From Elusimicrobiota bacterium (lineage in GTDB: Bacteria > Elusimicrobiota > Elusimicrobia > UBA1565): 64,000 nt of DNA. Of the stretch, positions 44,401 through 52,557 are shown one piece after another (positions within the stretch are counted from its first letter, which is position 1; the number at the start of each line of letters is the position of its first letter). The notes beneath the pieces were generated by a model. The model made no database searches. It was not told the origin of the DNA and was given only the letters and a program-made list of their open reading frames with translations. Made by a program: the position numbers and the translations under genes. Where the stretch lies: the NCBI GenBank assembly GCA_003450735.1, contig DMEZ01000014.1, positions 32,572-96,571 of the forward strand. The letters run 5' to 3'.

Positions 44401-47018
44401 AGAGGGGCCAGGCGGGCGACCCCTTCACGGGGGCCTCGAGCGGAGGCACCGTCACGGTCAAGGCCGTCAACAACTCCGACGACCCGAACTACCTGCCCAT
44501 CTACAAGGCGGGCGGCGAGGCCCAGGACGTGTTCAACGACCTCTACGGCACGGTCGACGAGCTCCAGAAGCAGTCCAATTCCACCAACATCCAGGAGCAG
44601 GCCCTCGAGATCCGGTTCTCGAACCTCACCTCCACCGAGACGGTCTACACCAAGCGCACCTTCAACCGGGCCCTCGACATCAGCCAGCACAAGAGCTTCT
44701 CCTTCCTGCTCTACGGCAACGCCCAGGCCCGCGACGCCTCCCCGACCCCCGCGAACACGGACAAGACCTTCTTCCTGCGCGCCGGCTCCGACAAGGACTT
44801 CTTCGAGATCCGCGTGCCGCTGAACTTCACCGGCTGGCGCAAGGTCGTCGCCGAGCAGGTCGACACCACGGGCGACCAGATCCCGGACCGCTGGAACGTG
44901 GGCCCCGCCCCCTCGGGCGCCACGGTCTTCTCGACCGGGACACCGAAGCTCCAGCAGATCGCCCAGCTCACCGCCGGGGTCTATTCGAACGGGAACACGA
45001 CCAACGCCGGGGCGCTCTGGCTCGACGAGATCCACCTGGCCGACCCCATCACCCGGACCGGCAACGCGCAGAAGCTCCAGATGGACTTCACCGTCCCGGG
45101 CTGGGGCAGCTTCGGAGCCAGGTACCGCTACGTGGACCGGCACTACCAGACCCCCACCTCGGTCGTGGCCAACCAGGACAACCGGGCCGACAACGCCTAC
45201 CTGAAATTCGACCGCCTCTCCTTCTTCCCCATGAACTTCACGCTCCAGCGCCTCATGACCATCACCCCCAACGCCAACGCCACCAGCGACCGCTCGAACC
45301 TGGTGAGCCTGATGTCCCAGGGCAAGGTGACGACCTGGAACGGGGCGGCCAACGGCAGCTTCTCGCTGGGGGCCTGGCCCCGCTTGAGCCTCGGCTACAC
45401 GAGGGACCGCACCGAGTACGACGAGCTCACCCGGCTCGACGACCGCAAGACCTACAACGGGAGCATGGACTACACCGTCCCCAGGGAGAAGAACTGGCTG
45501 CCCCGGACGGTGGGCGTGAGCGCCTCCCACGCGAAATACTCGGTGTCCTTCGAGTCCCCCTTCGCCCGCGCCGCCGCGGGGAACTACAACACCGACGAGT
45601 TCACCAACAGCTACGGACTCCGCTTGGCTTTCGTGCCCTGGGCGGGGAGCTCCTTCAACCCGAACTACAACATCACGGCCGTCCGGGAGGACCGGCTCGA
45701 CTTCACGAGCGGACGGGAGGTGCGCAGCTCCTACGACAAATCCCGCACCCAGACGGCCGGCTTCACGGCGAACTTCCAGCTGCTCAAGTGGCTCAACCCG
45801 AGCGTCAACTACAACCTCTCCACGATCGAGAACTACGTGCTCCAGCCGACGCGCTTGGACAACGGGAGCCTCGCCGTGGCAAGCTACACCGTCGCCGGCG
45901 CCACCAACAGCTTCGCCATCGGAGCGTTCAAGGCCGTCAACCGCACGGCCTCGGGCGGGCTCACCCTCAGCCTGACGGCCTCCGAGATCGTGCCGCGCTC
46001 GAAGCTCTTGCGCTCCTTCACCCTGATCAACGGCTACCAGCTCCAGGACGGCGACGTCTACAGCAACGTCGAGGGGAACCTGAACACGCGCACGGCCTTC
46101 TGGATCCGCACGCCCCTGCGCACGCACGGCCCGGCCGCCCAGCGGGTGAACCTGACCCTGCGGGACACGCTGAACTCCACCCAGCGCTGGTCGCCGCTCG
46201 AGGCCTACGACATCGAGGGGCGCAAGGCCGCCTTCAAGACCTTCTCCATCACCAACAACTTCGTCAAGAGCCTCCAGCGCTCCGAGGTCACGGGCACGCG
46301 CAGCAAGACGGTGTCGACGACCCTGCCCGACCTGCTGGCCTCGCTCTCCCAGATCGAGCGCCTGCTCTTCACCGACCGCTGGATGCGCAACGGACAGATC
46401 AACCTGAAGTACTCCGCCCGGCAGACCGAGAACGTCGGGCAGAGCCTGGACTCCGACGACTCCCTGGGGACCGACCTGCGGGCGCTCATCCGCGAGAAGT
46501 TCGACACCAGCTTCAGCTTCAACTACCGGACCACCGGCAAGAAGGACCTCCGCATCGGCCAGGTGGTGCAGACCACCGACCACAAGGACCTGACCCTGCA
46601 GTCCACCTTCGACATGCGCATCTTCCGCATGACGCCGAAGCTCGACTACCAGCAGGACGTCACCACGCTCGGCAACGGCGTCCAGACCCAGAACACCCGG
46701 GTCATCACGCCGAGCCTGCTGGCCCGCACCGACATCAGCCTGCCGAAGGGCCTGAAGGTCCCCTTCTCGAGCAAGACGCTCGCCTTCACCAACCGCGTCA
46801 TCTGGACGACGACCCTTTCGCTGGCGATGCGGGAGTCCCCGGTGACGCTGCTGGACAACTCCAAGCTCTTCAACCTGAACTCCAACGCCGACTATGAGAT
46901 CGCCAAGAACCTGCGCATGACGATCAACGGCGCCGTCAGCCGCCTCTGGCACAAGTACCAGAAGGAAGACGAGTACATGTCCTACCAGTTCGGGACGATG
47001 CTGACGTTCCAGTTCTAG
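41433..47018 (+). CDS. SprA-like giant outer-membrane protein
   Basis: The ~1861-residue product is start-corrected: the promoter puts the transcript start near 41360, and TTG 41433 yields a signal peptide (MNRTSSRKSSAGLFAPLLAGFLFF..AEA). Blocks such as ITVNVDYDDTKVNKQDISVVYTG, NASFGDIDLSLPATEFVSYNKQLFGIRIQ and multiple TYDF/GYTRDR-type strands to a terminal LTFQF resemble SprA/Sov, the translocon barrel of type IX secretion and gliding. Large beta-strand content and a terminal Phe suit an OM barrel. The PorV-like gene at 35412 supports a type IX-type system, but other components are not visible and substrates are unknown. Confidence 0.8.
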   Translation: MNRTSSRKSSAGLFAPLLAGFLFFPCPHAEAQFSFPYDPDFAQQKAPEKAPEPAPAAAEQPEAPPAPRTPMPESLRKGPFLLLDRKDASRIFEPLPAASTAPPKDFDEFLRELEPFRYSPDAWNKMREDVEYGILPREEIELPPPPSGLYEVAGATGAPLPPRPELELPTYGTTLSITGRKLIGFSYTEKRFLREQRITGRPKSTNLIDITQQLQLRMQGKVGPKITVNVDYDDTKVNKQDISVVYTGDPNEVVQNASFGDIDLSLPATEFVSYNKQLFGIRIQLKYRKLSAIFIGSRTKGQTKTKQFKGNTQLVSMDVLDTSYIRRQYYDLTFGNPARLPLRAGSEKVYLSRRAQGQQNVGDITLTVDDLMLATATYTGIFTQLVPGTDYTLDHVKGILTFRNTLDAQDVVAVDFTDAGGLPISVQTSTVTGTSGGTGRNKLIKTFADVKVSTDASSPEVGWQRELKTFYSIGRSQIVRDDGRGNFFLKVLDLNRAEVGSLLDPVQKYPDTITVDFENGVFRLDKPFAVVGDTSTPDPDVYSPTPLSKRILQMEFRFRLKTFFLEPNLVLQSEVVLVDGARLSRNADYFIDYESGFITFFNEDRIKDQSVIDVSYEVAPFAGAATESLLGTRLWYDFNEHFSVGSTLLYQTGSKPPSVPTVSELAKSLLVYEGDLQLKNLKLLPFLQASFAGEYARSHMNPNLSKRALIENMEGVKQDDIAGLIDTNWQVAANPDNSPADPNAMGWSSPDVPILLINPQAPATSNETQKVLQLTYDFSVAGTTDEVSLVYPFSPTGLDFTQKTILEVQMYQGAATNNEINFHLGGINEDADGRGGTTLTCADGRVLTGSPKTEDLNCDGILHPDEDNGFDYSPLGMTSARYGAGNGRIDTMDLNRNGRLDPADFSGGDFGYSAPGGGTSLYDVTSGSTRTKLDFTGWHTFQIPITIPTADAAKWTAVKQLRISLRRGAGGSAASSIQFARIAVIGNSWQRGQAGDPFTGASSGGTVTVKAVNNSDDPNYLPIYKAGGEAQDVFNDLYGTVDELQKQSNSTNIQEQALEIRFSNLTSTETVYTKRTFNRALDISQHKSFSFLLYGNAQARDASPTPANTDKTFFLRAGSDKDFFEIRVPLNFTGWRKVVAEQVDTTGDQIPDRWNVGPAPSGATVFSTGTPKLQQIAQLTAGVYSNGNTTNAGALWLDEIHLADPITRTGNAQKLQMDFTVPGWGSFGARYRYVDRHYQTPTSVVANQDNRADNAYLKFDRLSFFPMNFTLQRLMTITPNANATSDRSNLVSLMSQGKVTTWNGAANGSFSLGAWPRLSLGYTRDRTEYDELTRLDDRKTYNGSMDYTVPREKNWLPRTVGVSASHAKYSVSFESPFARAAAGNYNTDEFTNSYGLRLAFVPWAGSSFNPNYNITAVREDRLDFTSGREVRSSYDKSRTQTAGFTANFQLLKWLNPSVNYNLSTIENYVLQPTRLDNGSLAVASYTVAGATNSFAIGAFKAVNRTASGGLTLSLTASEIVPRSKLLRSFTLINGYQLQDGDVYSNVEGNLNTRTAFWIRTPLRTHGPAAQRVNLTLRDTLNSTQRWSPLEAYDIEGRKAAFKTFSITNNFVKSLQRSEVTGTRSKTVSTTLPDLLASLSQIERLLFTDRWMRNGQINLKYSARQTENVGQSLDSDDSLGTDLRALIREKFDTSFSFNYRTTGKKDLRIGQVVQTTDHKDLTLQSTFDMRIFRMTPKLDYQQDVTTLGNGVQTQNTRVITPSLLARTDISLPKGLKVPFSSKTLAFTNRVIWTTTLSLAMRESPVTLLDNSKLFNLNSNADYEIAKNLRMTINGAVSRLWHKYQKEDEYMSYQFGTMLTFQF

Positions 47019-47054
47019 GATCCATCCAAGAACCCTGCCCCTTCGGACTCCTTT

Positions 47055-47081
47055 AGCCGATGCGAACGACGCGCATCGGCT
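47055..47081 (+). terminator. hairpin after the SprA-like gene
   Basis: A perfect 10-bp stem, AGCCGATGCG/CGCATCGGCT with a 7-base loop, 37 bp after the stop; no T-tract, so termination is tentative. Confidence 0.45.
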
Positions 47082-47148
47082 GTCCTCAGGGGCCATGCGA
47101 GAGGAGAACGGCATCGCATGGGGAACTTTTTAGGGCCCACATACGTAC

Positions 47149-47895
47149 TTGTGGGTGTGGCTCTGGGGATTGGGACTCAAAGAAGCGCTCCTGCACTGGG
47201 TGTTCCCGCGCATCTGCACCGCCTGCCGGGAGGACCTCCCTCCGCCTTTGGAGGGGCCCCTCTGCGGCTCCTGCCTGCTGAAGCTGCGGCGCCTGTCCGG
47301 GCCCGCGTGCCGGCGCTGCGGGAAGCCCTGGGCGGGCCCCGAGGCCTGCTGCTACGACTGCCGCAAGAAGCTCTCCCCGGTGGACGCCGTCCGGGCGGTC
47401 TTCCCCTACCGGACGCCCCTGCCGGAGCTGCTCTATTCGTTCAAATACGGGGGCCGCCTCTGGGTCGGGAGGGCCCTGGGGGACTGGATGGCCGGCGCCT
47501 TCCGCCTGCAGGCGGGGCTGGAGGGCGCCGACGCCCTCGTGCCGGTGCCCCTGCATCCCGCCCGGGAGCGCCGGCGCGGCTTCAACCAGGCGAGGCTGCT
47601 GGCGCAGGCCGTCTCGCGGGCCAGCGGTTTGCCGGTGGTGGAAGCCCTCCATCGGAGGAGGAACACCCGCCCCCAATGGGGCTTGAGCCGCGGGGAACGG
47701 GAAGGGCGCATGGCGGGGGCCTTCGAGGCTTCAGGCCCGGTGAAGGGCCGCAAAGTCCTGCTCATCGACGACGTCTGCACGAGCGGAGCGACGCTGGAAG
47801 CCTGCGGGAGGGCGCTGCGGGAGGGCGGGGCGGCTTCGGTGAGGGCCTTTGTGCTGGCTACCGCTTGCGGCTGCAAGTGCGCATGTGGACCCTGA
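47149..47895 (+). CDS. comF: ComF family phosphoribosyltransferase-like protein
   Basis: The 248-residue product has an N-terminal zinc-ribbon (CTACREDL, CGSCLL, CRRCGKPW, CYDC) and a PRTase domain with the PRPP loop VLLIDDVCTSGAT. Relatives aid DNA uptake in competent bacteria. Start TTG 47149 or GTG 47155 is unclear. The 3' ~340 bp are duplicated at 52727 and the AT-rich island begins directly after its downstream flank. Confidence 0.88.
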   Translation: MWVWLWGLGLKEALLHWVFPRICTACREDLPPPLEGPLCGSCLLKLRRLSGPACRRCGKPWAGPEACCYDCRKKLSPVDAVRAVFPYRTPLPELLYSFKYGGRLWVGRALGDWMAGAFRLQAGLEGADALVPVPLHPARERRRGFNQARLLAQAVSRASGLPVVEALHRRRNTRPQWGLSRGEREGRMAGAFEASGPVKGRKVLLIDDVCTSGATLEACGRALREGGAASVRAFVLATACGCKCACGP

Positions 47896-47965
47896 GAAGT
47901 TCCCTTTTCCGACGGGGGAGGGGGTTGGGCTACTTAGGCTTAGAGTGTGCGAAAGTCACGGGGAC
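47557..47965 (+). repeat. left copy of the comF 3'-end direct repeat
   Basis: Matches 52727-53195 without gaps over the first ~365 bp (23 differences in ~339 coding bases by eye), then after a ~60-bp length difference shares GGGCTACTT and GAAAGTCACGGGG. AT-rich genes follow directly. Confidence 0.85.
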
Positions 47966-48024
47966 TAACAGAATATCGGCATTGGGTCCCAGGTCGTAGG
48001 CGACTCCAATGGACTTCCTGGCTT

Positions 48025-48558
48025 TCATATCTTAGCCAAAGCACTCATGGTTTCAATAGCGGCAACGATATAGCCATGCAGTCCGCTCTCCGCATGTTCT
48101 TCCTCGATGAATTGGAGGAACGATATCACGGATCGAATTTGGGGCAGGGATAACCCGCGCCACTTCTCCTCCTTGAATTTAATGGCTTGCTCTCTTTCAC
48201 TTTGGCTTTGGATTTCCCCTGTCGGGGGACCAAGAGACCAAATCAGTTCATCACCGGCTATATCGACCCCTTGCCAGTGCGTCACGCATGCAATCATGAA
48301 GAGTGGAAGATAATACACATATGCTCTCGGCGACAACCACGCCAGAGAACCATGATACTTCCCGGGGCCAATTAATTCGAGAGGTTTATCTTTCCAGTCC
48401 TGCCACCGCTTTCCCTTCAGGTTGGAAACAGAATGCTCAGCTGTCGAAGGATCGCACGTCATGATTGCGATGTCATCGTCCCCAGGATAGGGGACATCTG
48501 AAAAAGCAACCTCTATCTCGCGTATCAGGGCCTCTGCCTTTGGTGGAGTCTTCCCCAT
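48025..48558 (-). CDS. DUF6714-like protein, possible immunity protein
   Basis: The 177-residue cytosolic protein starts with EALIREIEVAFSDVPYPGDDDIA and has SPRAYVYYLPLFMIACV and IRSVISFLQFIEEE, the conserved framework of DUF6714. It lies 12 bp downstream of an exported protein whose C-terminus looks toxin-like, the usual place for an immunity gene. The immunity role is inference. GC content is much lower than in the core genes. Confidence 0.65.
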   Translation of the reverse strand: MGKTPPKAEALIREIEVAFSDVPYPGDDDIAIMTCDPSTAEHSVSNLKGKRWQDWKDKPLELIGPGKYHGSLAWLSPRAYVYYLPLFMIACVTHWQGVDIAGDELIWSLGPPTGEIQSQSEREQAIKFKEEKWRGLSLPQIRSVISFLQFIEEEHAESGLHGYIVAAIETMSALAKI

Positions 48559-48570
48559 TTCGACTCGATT

Positions 48571-49965
48571 CTATTTCGACGGCGGGAGCGGACATTCAAT
48601 GTTAAGCCGGCGATCGCATTCGATTACAGAATTTTGCGCTTCTTGAATCGCTTGTTTATGGCCCTGATCGCCGCCGTCATAGCAACGGATAGCGATGGTA
48701 ACGCGAGCAGCATAACACTCGCTGTTCCTACGCCAATAGTCTCTCAGCTTAATACAATCACCGTATTCCACCCGGTTACAGCTACGCTCACGATCACAGG
48801 CAGCATCGACTGCCCCTTGCAAGATGCTATGCAAATCCTTGTCGCACTTACCATTGATTGGATCCCACCCACCGCACTTGCTTGCAAAAAGCGTTTGGCA
48901 AGCCTCCTGGTTGGATAACGCCTCGTTCGCCTTGTCGGAATACTCATTGCCGCTGGCGCCGCCGAAGCATGTCTGGTTGATCTTATTGGCGGCATCGGCG
49001 CAGGCTTGGTTGCGCCTCATGTTCCTCGCGATATCCGCGCAACCCAGCAGATTGTCGCATTTGGGCAGTGCACCCCTGCACGCATTCTCGTATTTCGCAT
49101 GCAAATCCCCGAACTGCGGAGCCGTGCAAGCGCCCGTTGCGTTGTTCAGTGCATTTTGAATCCTCTGGCTGAGATTTATAACCTTGTTCTCCCAAATCCT
49201 AATTATGGCCACGAAGGCATCCCAGACAGAAGAAAATTGACTATACCTCTTGTTATAATCATCAACTTTTTTATTGTAAATTTCTGCTTTTTGAAGAAGA
49301 ACTGCCAGCCACTGTTTCAGCCGTGCCGCGTCTTTTAGGCACCACTGGTATGTCGACTCATCAGGAGCGGGATTGCATATGCGGTTATGGTCAATTACTT
49401 GCCTATCGTAATCTTGCTTTTCAGCCAATAGTGCTGCTCTTTCCTTGTTGAGCGCGTCAAGTTCCCGAACGAAGGCGGCATTTTGAGCATCAAGGCCATC
49501 CGCTTTCGGCAACATCCCATCACGCTCCGTTGTCAAATTGCGGAAATCGGCCTGAAGAAGTTGTTGCTGAACTGGCTCCACATAAACGAATCTGGGATCA
49601 GCAAGTAACGCGGAGGCACGTTGATGATTTGCGTTATAACGCAAAATAGCACCCAGGTGAGCACCGGGAATAGGCCCAAGGCTCTTGGGATTTTGGGGGT
49701 CGAAATCCGCAACCTGAACAGCATCAGCCTTGATTGCAATAACTTGTGATGGCTGAGCTATGCATGATATCCCCTGGTCGAAATTGGGCATTGGCAAGTA
49801 AAATGTCTTGGGAGACAAAAAAGTCTTTATGTTGATTTTTGTTGCACGGCGAGAATGTTCCTGAACGCCCAATTCAGGCAGCATCGAGAAATCATCCTCA
49901 GAATAAGCACCACGCGAGAACATAGCCAAAATCGCAACAACAGCCAACACGCGCATTCTAATCAT
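48571..49965 (-). CDS. exported coiled-coil protein, candidate toxin (FDQG family)
   Basis: The 464-residue product has a signal peptide (MIRMRVLAVVAILAMFSRGAYS), FDQG at 62-65, a central coiled coil and a Cys-rich C-terminus (about 16 Cys) ending CYDGGDQGHKQAIQEAQNSVIEC. The CxGGDxxH-type ending is reminiscent of Ntox16-type polymorphic toxin tails; not certain. The central segment (NPAPDESTYQWCLKDAARLKQWLAVL) parallels TGHPLPPDQYQYCVQWQASLKQRIA of the protein at 50446. ATG 49965 is chosen because a GGGGGA ribosome site precedes it. Confidence 0.6.
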   Translation of the reverse strand: MIRMRVLAVVAILAMFSRGAYSEDDFSMLPELGVQEHSRRATKINIKTFLSPKTFYLPMPNFDQGISCIAQPSQVIAIKADAVQVADFDPQNPKSLGPIPGAHLGAILRYNANHQRASALLADPRFVYVEPVQQQLLQADFRNLTTERDGMLPKADGLDAQNAAFVRELDALNKERAALLAEKQDYDRQVIDHNRICNPAPDESTYQWCLKDAARLKQWLAVLLQKAEIYNKKVDDYNKRYSQFSSVWDAFVAIIRIWENKVINLSQRIQNALNNATGACTAPQFGDLHAKYENACRGALPKCDNLLGCADIARNMRRNQACADAANKINQTCFGGASGNEYSDKANEALSNQEACQTLFASKCGGWDPINGKCDKDLHSILQGAVDAACDRERSCNRVEYGDCIKLRDYWRRNSECYAARVTIAIRCYDGGDQGHKQAIQEAQNSVIECDRRLNIECPLPPSK

Positions 49966-50058
49966 CACCAATCCCCCCGACTATCTTGAACGCCAGCAAA
50001 CGTCATAGCACTTCCTTTCAGCATCCAAACAAAATGAAACCCTGTTGCCGAGGCACCT

Positions 50059-50088
50059 CTAATCGCACATCGGGCTTGATTTCTGCGT
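50059..50088 (-). pseudogene. remnant 3' end of an M15-like peptidase gene
   Basis: Thirty bases encode TQ-K-S-S-PMCD-stop, matching the last 9 codons and stop of the gene at 51475 (TQ-E-A-G-PMCD-stop) at 25 of 30 bases. It sits upstream of the exported-protein gene at 48571 exactly as the complete peptidase gene sits upstream of that at 50446. The rest of 49966-50179 (214 bp) shows nothing else. Confidence 0.55.
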
Positions 50089-50179
50089 CGCCATCACATA
50101 ACCTCCCATATCTCATGAAATTGTCTCCTCGATGCCGACCTCTCAATCTAATCACACGCCGGGCCGGCGAAACGCATCA

Positions 50180-50455
50180 TCAGGTGTCCCATTTGAATGG
50201 AGTGCCATTTTCATCCTCGAGAATAAACCCATCATATAGCTTACGAACAAAATCAGTTGCCAGCCGTATGACTTGATTCTCATTTTCGCCGTACAATTTA
50301 TGCTTTTCACCGTCCCAGTCATGCTGAAAGATTACAAACCAATTTCTTCGCTTGGAATCTTGCGAAGGCCTAGAGAACCAGGCATATCCCTTGATTCTTT
50401 TCCCTTCCCGCGTATACCAGAAATGCCACTCTCGGAATTTGGCGGTTATTGGCAT
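50180..50455 (-). CDS. small cytosolic protein, candidate immunity protein
   Basis: The 91-residue product (MPITAKFREWHFWYTREGKRIKGYAW..) is rich in aromatic and charged residues and has no signal peptide or recognised domain. Its ATG overlaps the last 10 bases of the exported-protein gene at 50446, implying translational coupling as in effector/immunity pairs. Its first 22 codons are repeated in truncated form at 56792-56858. Confidence 0.55.
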   Translation of the reverse strand: MPITAKFREWHFWYTREGKRIKGYAWFSRPSQDSKRRNWFVIFQHDWDGEKHKLYGENENQVIRLATDFVRKLYDGFILEDENGTPFKWDT

Positions 50456-50477
50456 TTGATTGGCAGTATTGCTGGGC
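50389..50477. repeat. 89-bp repeat, copy A
   Basis: Identical to 56792-56880 except one base. Covers the end of the exported-protein gene and the first 22 codons of the small gene. Confidence 0.9.
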
Positions 50478-51438
50478 CCGGGCAGTTGTCATAGCATCGC
50501 CTTCGACACACCGCATAACGCTCCATCGCCTGACGATAACACAGCTCTCGCTCAGCTGGCGTTTGGAGTTTCGCGCATTCTGCCGCCTCAATATCATAGG
50601 CCCCGTTGCAGGTCTCAAGACACTTTTTCAAACATGGATTGCCAATAGCATCATAGAGCCCTGTAATCCTGAGAATAAGGTTCTTGATCCAATTTTCCCA
50701 GGCAGCAATTGCGGCAACAAGGGCATCTGCACTCTGCTTTATCGCAACCGATTGCTGGTTCCACTCGTGTATCTTCTGATTGTGCTGATCGATATCGGCA
50801 TTTAATTGGGCTATGCGCTGCTTGAGGCTGGCTTGCCATTGCACGCAATATTGATACTGATCCGGTGGAAGCGGATGCCCAGTGCACTGCTGGTTGTATT
50901 GTGCTGTTTCTCGAGCAAGGGCTTCCTTGCGTTGCTTGAGTCGCGCCGTCTCTTGGTCCAAGACTTGGCCGTCACGAAAAAGTTGCTGATCCTTCCCCTC
51001 CAGCGCAGAAGTTTGGGCCAGCAAGCTGCTGCGGGTCGCTTGAATTTCTCCCCATTGCGCTTCTAGCGGTTCAAGGGTGTTGGGATCAAGAGCATGATAA
51101 CGCGGGTCCTGTCTCAAATCGCTCGCCTGTTTGTATGGCGCATTGTTCAGAATCAGAGGCTGCCAAGGACCATAAACACCGGCATATCTTGAATTTCGCG
51201 CTGGCCCACGACGAATCGACGCAACTTCATGCAGTGAAGCCCTGGGAATCGGCTTAAGGAGCCGTTGCCTGATTTCCTGAACCACAGGTGACACATCGAT
51301 TCCCTGGTCAAAATTGAACTTAACACCAAACCCGTCCGATTCCGCTTGGACGATGGTGGAAAATCCAATCATCAAAAACGTCAGCAGTCCTGTGGCAATT
51401 GTTTTTGCGCGAAATAAATTGCCATGAAAAGCACTCAT
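50446..51438 (-). CDS. exported coiled-coil protein (FDQG family), candidate effector
   Basis: The 330-residue product has a signal peptide (cleavage after VQA, ~residue 32), FDQGID at 43-48, a Q/A-rich coiled coil (EGKDQQLFRDGQVLDQETARLKQRKEA) and a Cys-rich C-terminus (CLKKCLETC..CRRRCYDNC). The ATG at 51438 has GGAGG 7 bp upstream and is preferred to 51456. The C-terminal 100 residues, the usual toxin position, match nothing I recognise. Confidence 0.6.
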   Translation of the reverse strand: MSAFHGNLFRAKTIATGLLTFLMIGFSTIVQAESDGFGVKFNFDQGIDVSPVVQEIRQRLLKPIPRASLHEVASIRRGPARNSRYAGVYGPWQPLILNNAPYKQASDLRQDPRYHALDPNTLEPLEAQWGEIQATRSSLLAQTSALEGKDQQLFRDGQVLDQETARLKQRKEALARETAQYNQQCTGHPLPPDQYQYCVQWQASLKQRIAQLNADIDQHNQKIHEWNQQSVAIKQSADALVAAIAAWENWIKNLILRITGLYDAIGNPCLKKCLETCNGAYDIEAAECAKLQTPAERELCYRQAMERYAVCRRRCYDNCPGPAILPIKCQ

Positions 51439-51474
51439 TGATTGGCCTCCACTCAAATTCGACTTAATCGCAAC

Positions 51475-52491
51475 CTAATCGCACATCGGGCCGGCCTCCT
51501 GCGTCGGAGTCTGCGGCGTGAAGTCCAGGTGGTAATACTCCCCTGGACAGACGATGATCTGCGCGCCCTTCGCCTTCACGATCTCCTCTAACCGGCTCCG
51601 GTGCTCCTGCGGGATATACACGGACTTCACGTCCACTTCCCAGCCGAGCCGATGCTGAACCAGCGGCGGCGCCCAATTGTCATCGATATCGAATAAGCCA
51701 CCCTTGGGCAGGCTCATCCGCATGATTGGCAGCGGCAAATCCATGGGGAATTCCCTCATGTACTGCGCCGCGATGGCCTGAATGCCGTTGACGGTGATCA
51801 TCTGGCCATAGTGGACATCCGGATGCGAGTTCGATCCTGGTTCAAGCTGATAACCCAAACCCGGTTGAAGCTGCTGCATCCCAGAGACGCCGAAAACTAA
51901 GTCCACCGTCGAACCGCCGTTCTCGCAATAGTACGGCCCACCCGGAGAGGGCATGAAGAAAACGCTCCTTTTCAGGATGGTCGCATATGCGGGAGCAACC
52001 CACCTGAACTTGACCCCGCCCTGATTCAACGGAACCTTCAGGTAGCAGTGCTGAAGCGCACCTCCGAACCCAGGATATGGAACCGACGCATCCTTGAACT
52101 GTATCGGCGGCGGCGCCGGAACGGTGTGGGTATGCCCCGTCGGCTGATTCTCAAAAGTCAGGCAGATGGCATAGTATCCCGTATGCCCTGCCCAATTGCA
52201 TATCGGCGGATCCGTCCACATCTCCGTTCCTGGCGGCCACATCCCATCCCGATAGCCGGCATCCGGATCGGCGGCTGTATCGGTATCGGACTTCTGGCTG
52301 GAAACGATTCCCCGATCACTCGACGCTTTCGAGGGCGATGCTTGAATATCCCTCGCTTGCCCGGCCTGCTCGCGCGCATTCTCCAGAACTCGAGGGACAT
52401 CGACGCCCTGATCGAAATCCAAACTCCAGCCGGCTTGAGCACAGAATGCAGCCGCGACCGTGATCTTGAGGAATCGATTCCAATCCATCAT
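51475..52491 (-). CDS. exported M15/VanX-like zinc peptidase candidate (FDQG family)
   Basis: The 338-residue product has a signal peptide (~1-23), then LDFDQGVDVPRVLENAREQAG with FDQG at 26-29. In the C-terminal domain His280-x6-Asp287 (HRLGWEVD) and Glu318-x2-His321 (EYYH) reproduce the VanX/M15 zinc-site spacing, within PIMRMSLPKGG..VQH. M15 enzymes cleave peptidoglycan peptides (D-Ala-D-Ala or endopeptidase). Overall similarity elsewhere is low, so this is a motif-based call. It is the first gene of module 1. Confidence 0.6.
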   Translation of the reverse strand: MMDWNRFLKITVAAAFCAQAGWSLDFDQGVDVPRVLENAREQAGQARDIQASPSKASSDRGIVSSQKSDTDTAADPDAGYRDGMWPPGTEMWTDPPICNWAGHTGYYAICLTFENQPTGHTHTVPAPPPIQFKDASVPYPGFGGALQHCYLKVPLNQGGVKFRWVAPAYATILKRSVFFMPSPGGPYYCENGGSTVDLVFGVSGMQQLQPGLGYQLEPGSNSHPDVHYGQMITVNGIQAIAAQYMREFPMDLPLPIMRMSLPKGGLFDIDDNWAPPLVQHRLGWEVDVKSVYIPQEHRSRLEEIVKAKGAQIIVCPGEYYHLDFTPQTPTQEAGPMCD

Positions 52492-52518
52492 ACCCCACCT
52501 CTCTCCCCGGAAATAAGA

Positions 52519-52556
52519 AACCAGGGTACCGGCATGCCTCGCCGGTTCCCCTGGTT
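52519..52556. promoter_or_regulatory. large hairpin upstream of the peptidase gene
   Basis: AACCAGGGTACCGGC pairs with GCCGGTTCCCCTGGTT (one bulge, one mismatch) around a 7-base loop; read on the minus strand it is followed by TTTCTTATTT, so it could be a terminator or leader structure, 28 bp before the start codon. Confidence 0.55.
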
Positions 52557-52557
52557 A

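Noticed and set aside
41382..47114. 1910-codon open frame on the minus strand
   Set aside because: Antisense shadow of the SprA-like gene caused by high GC and codon bias; composition is low-complexity V/G/E/R/H.
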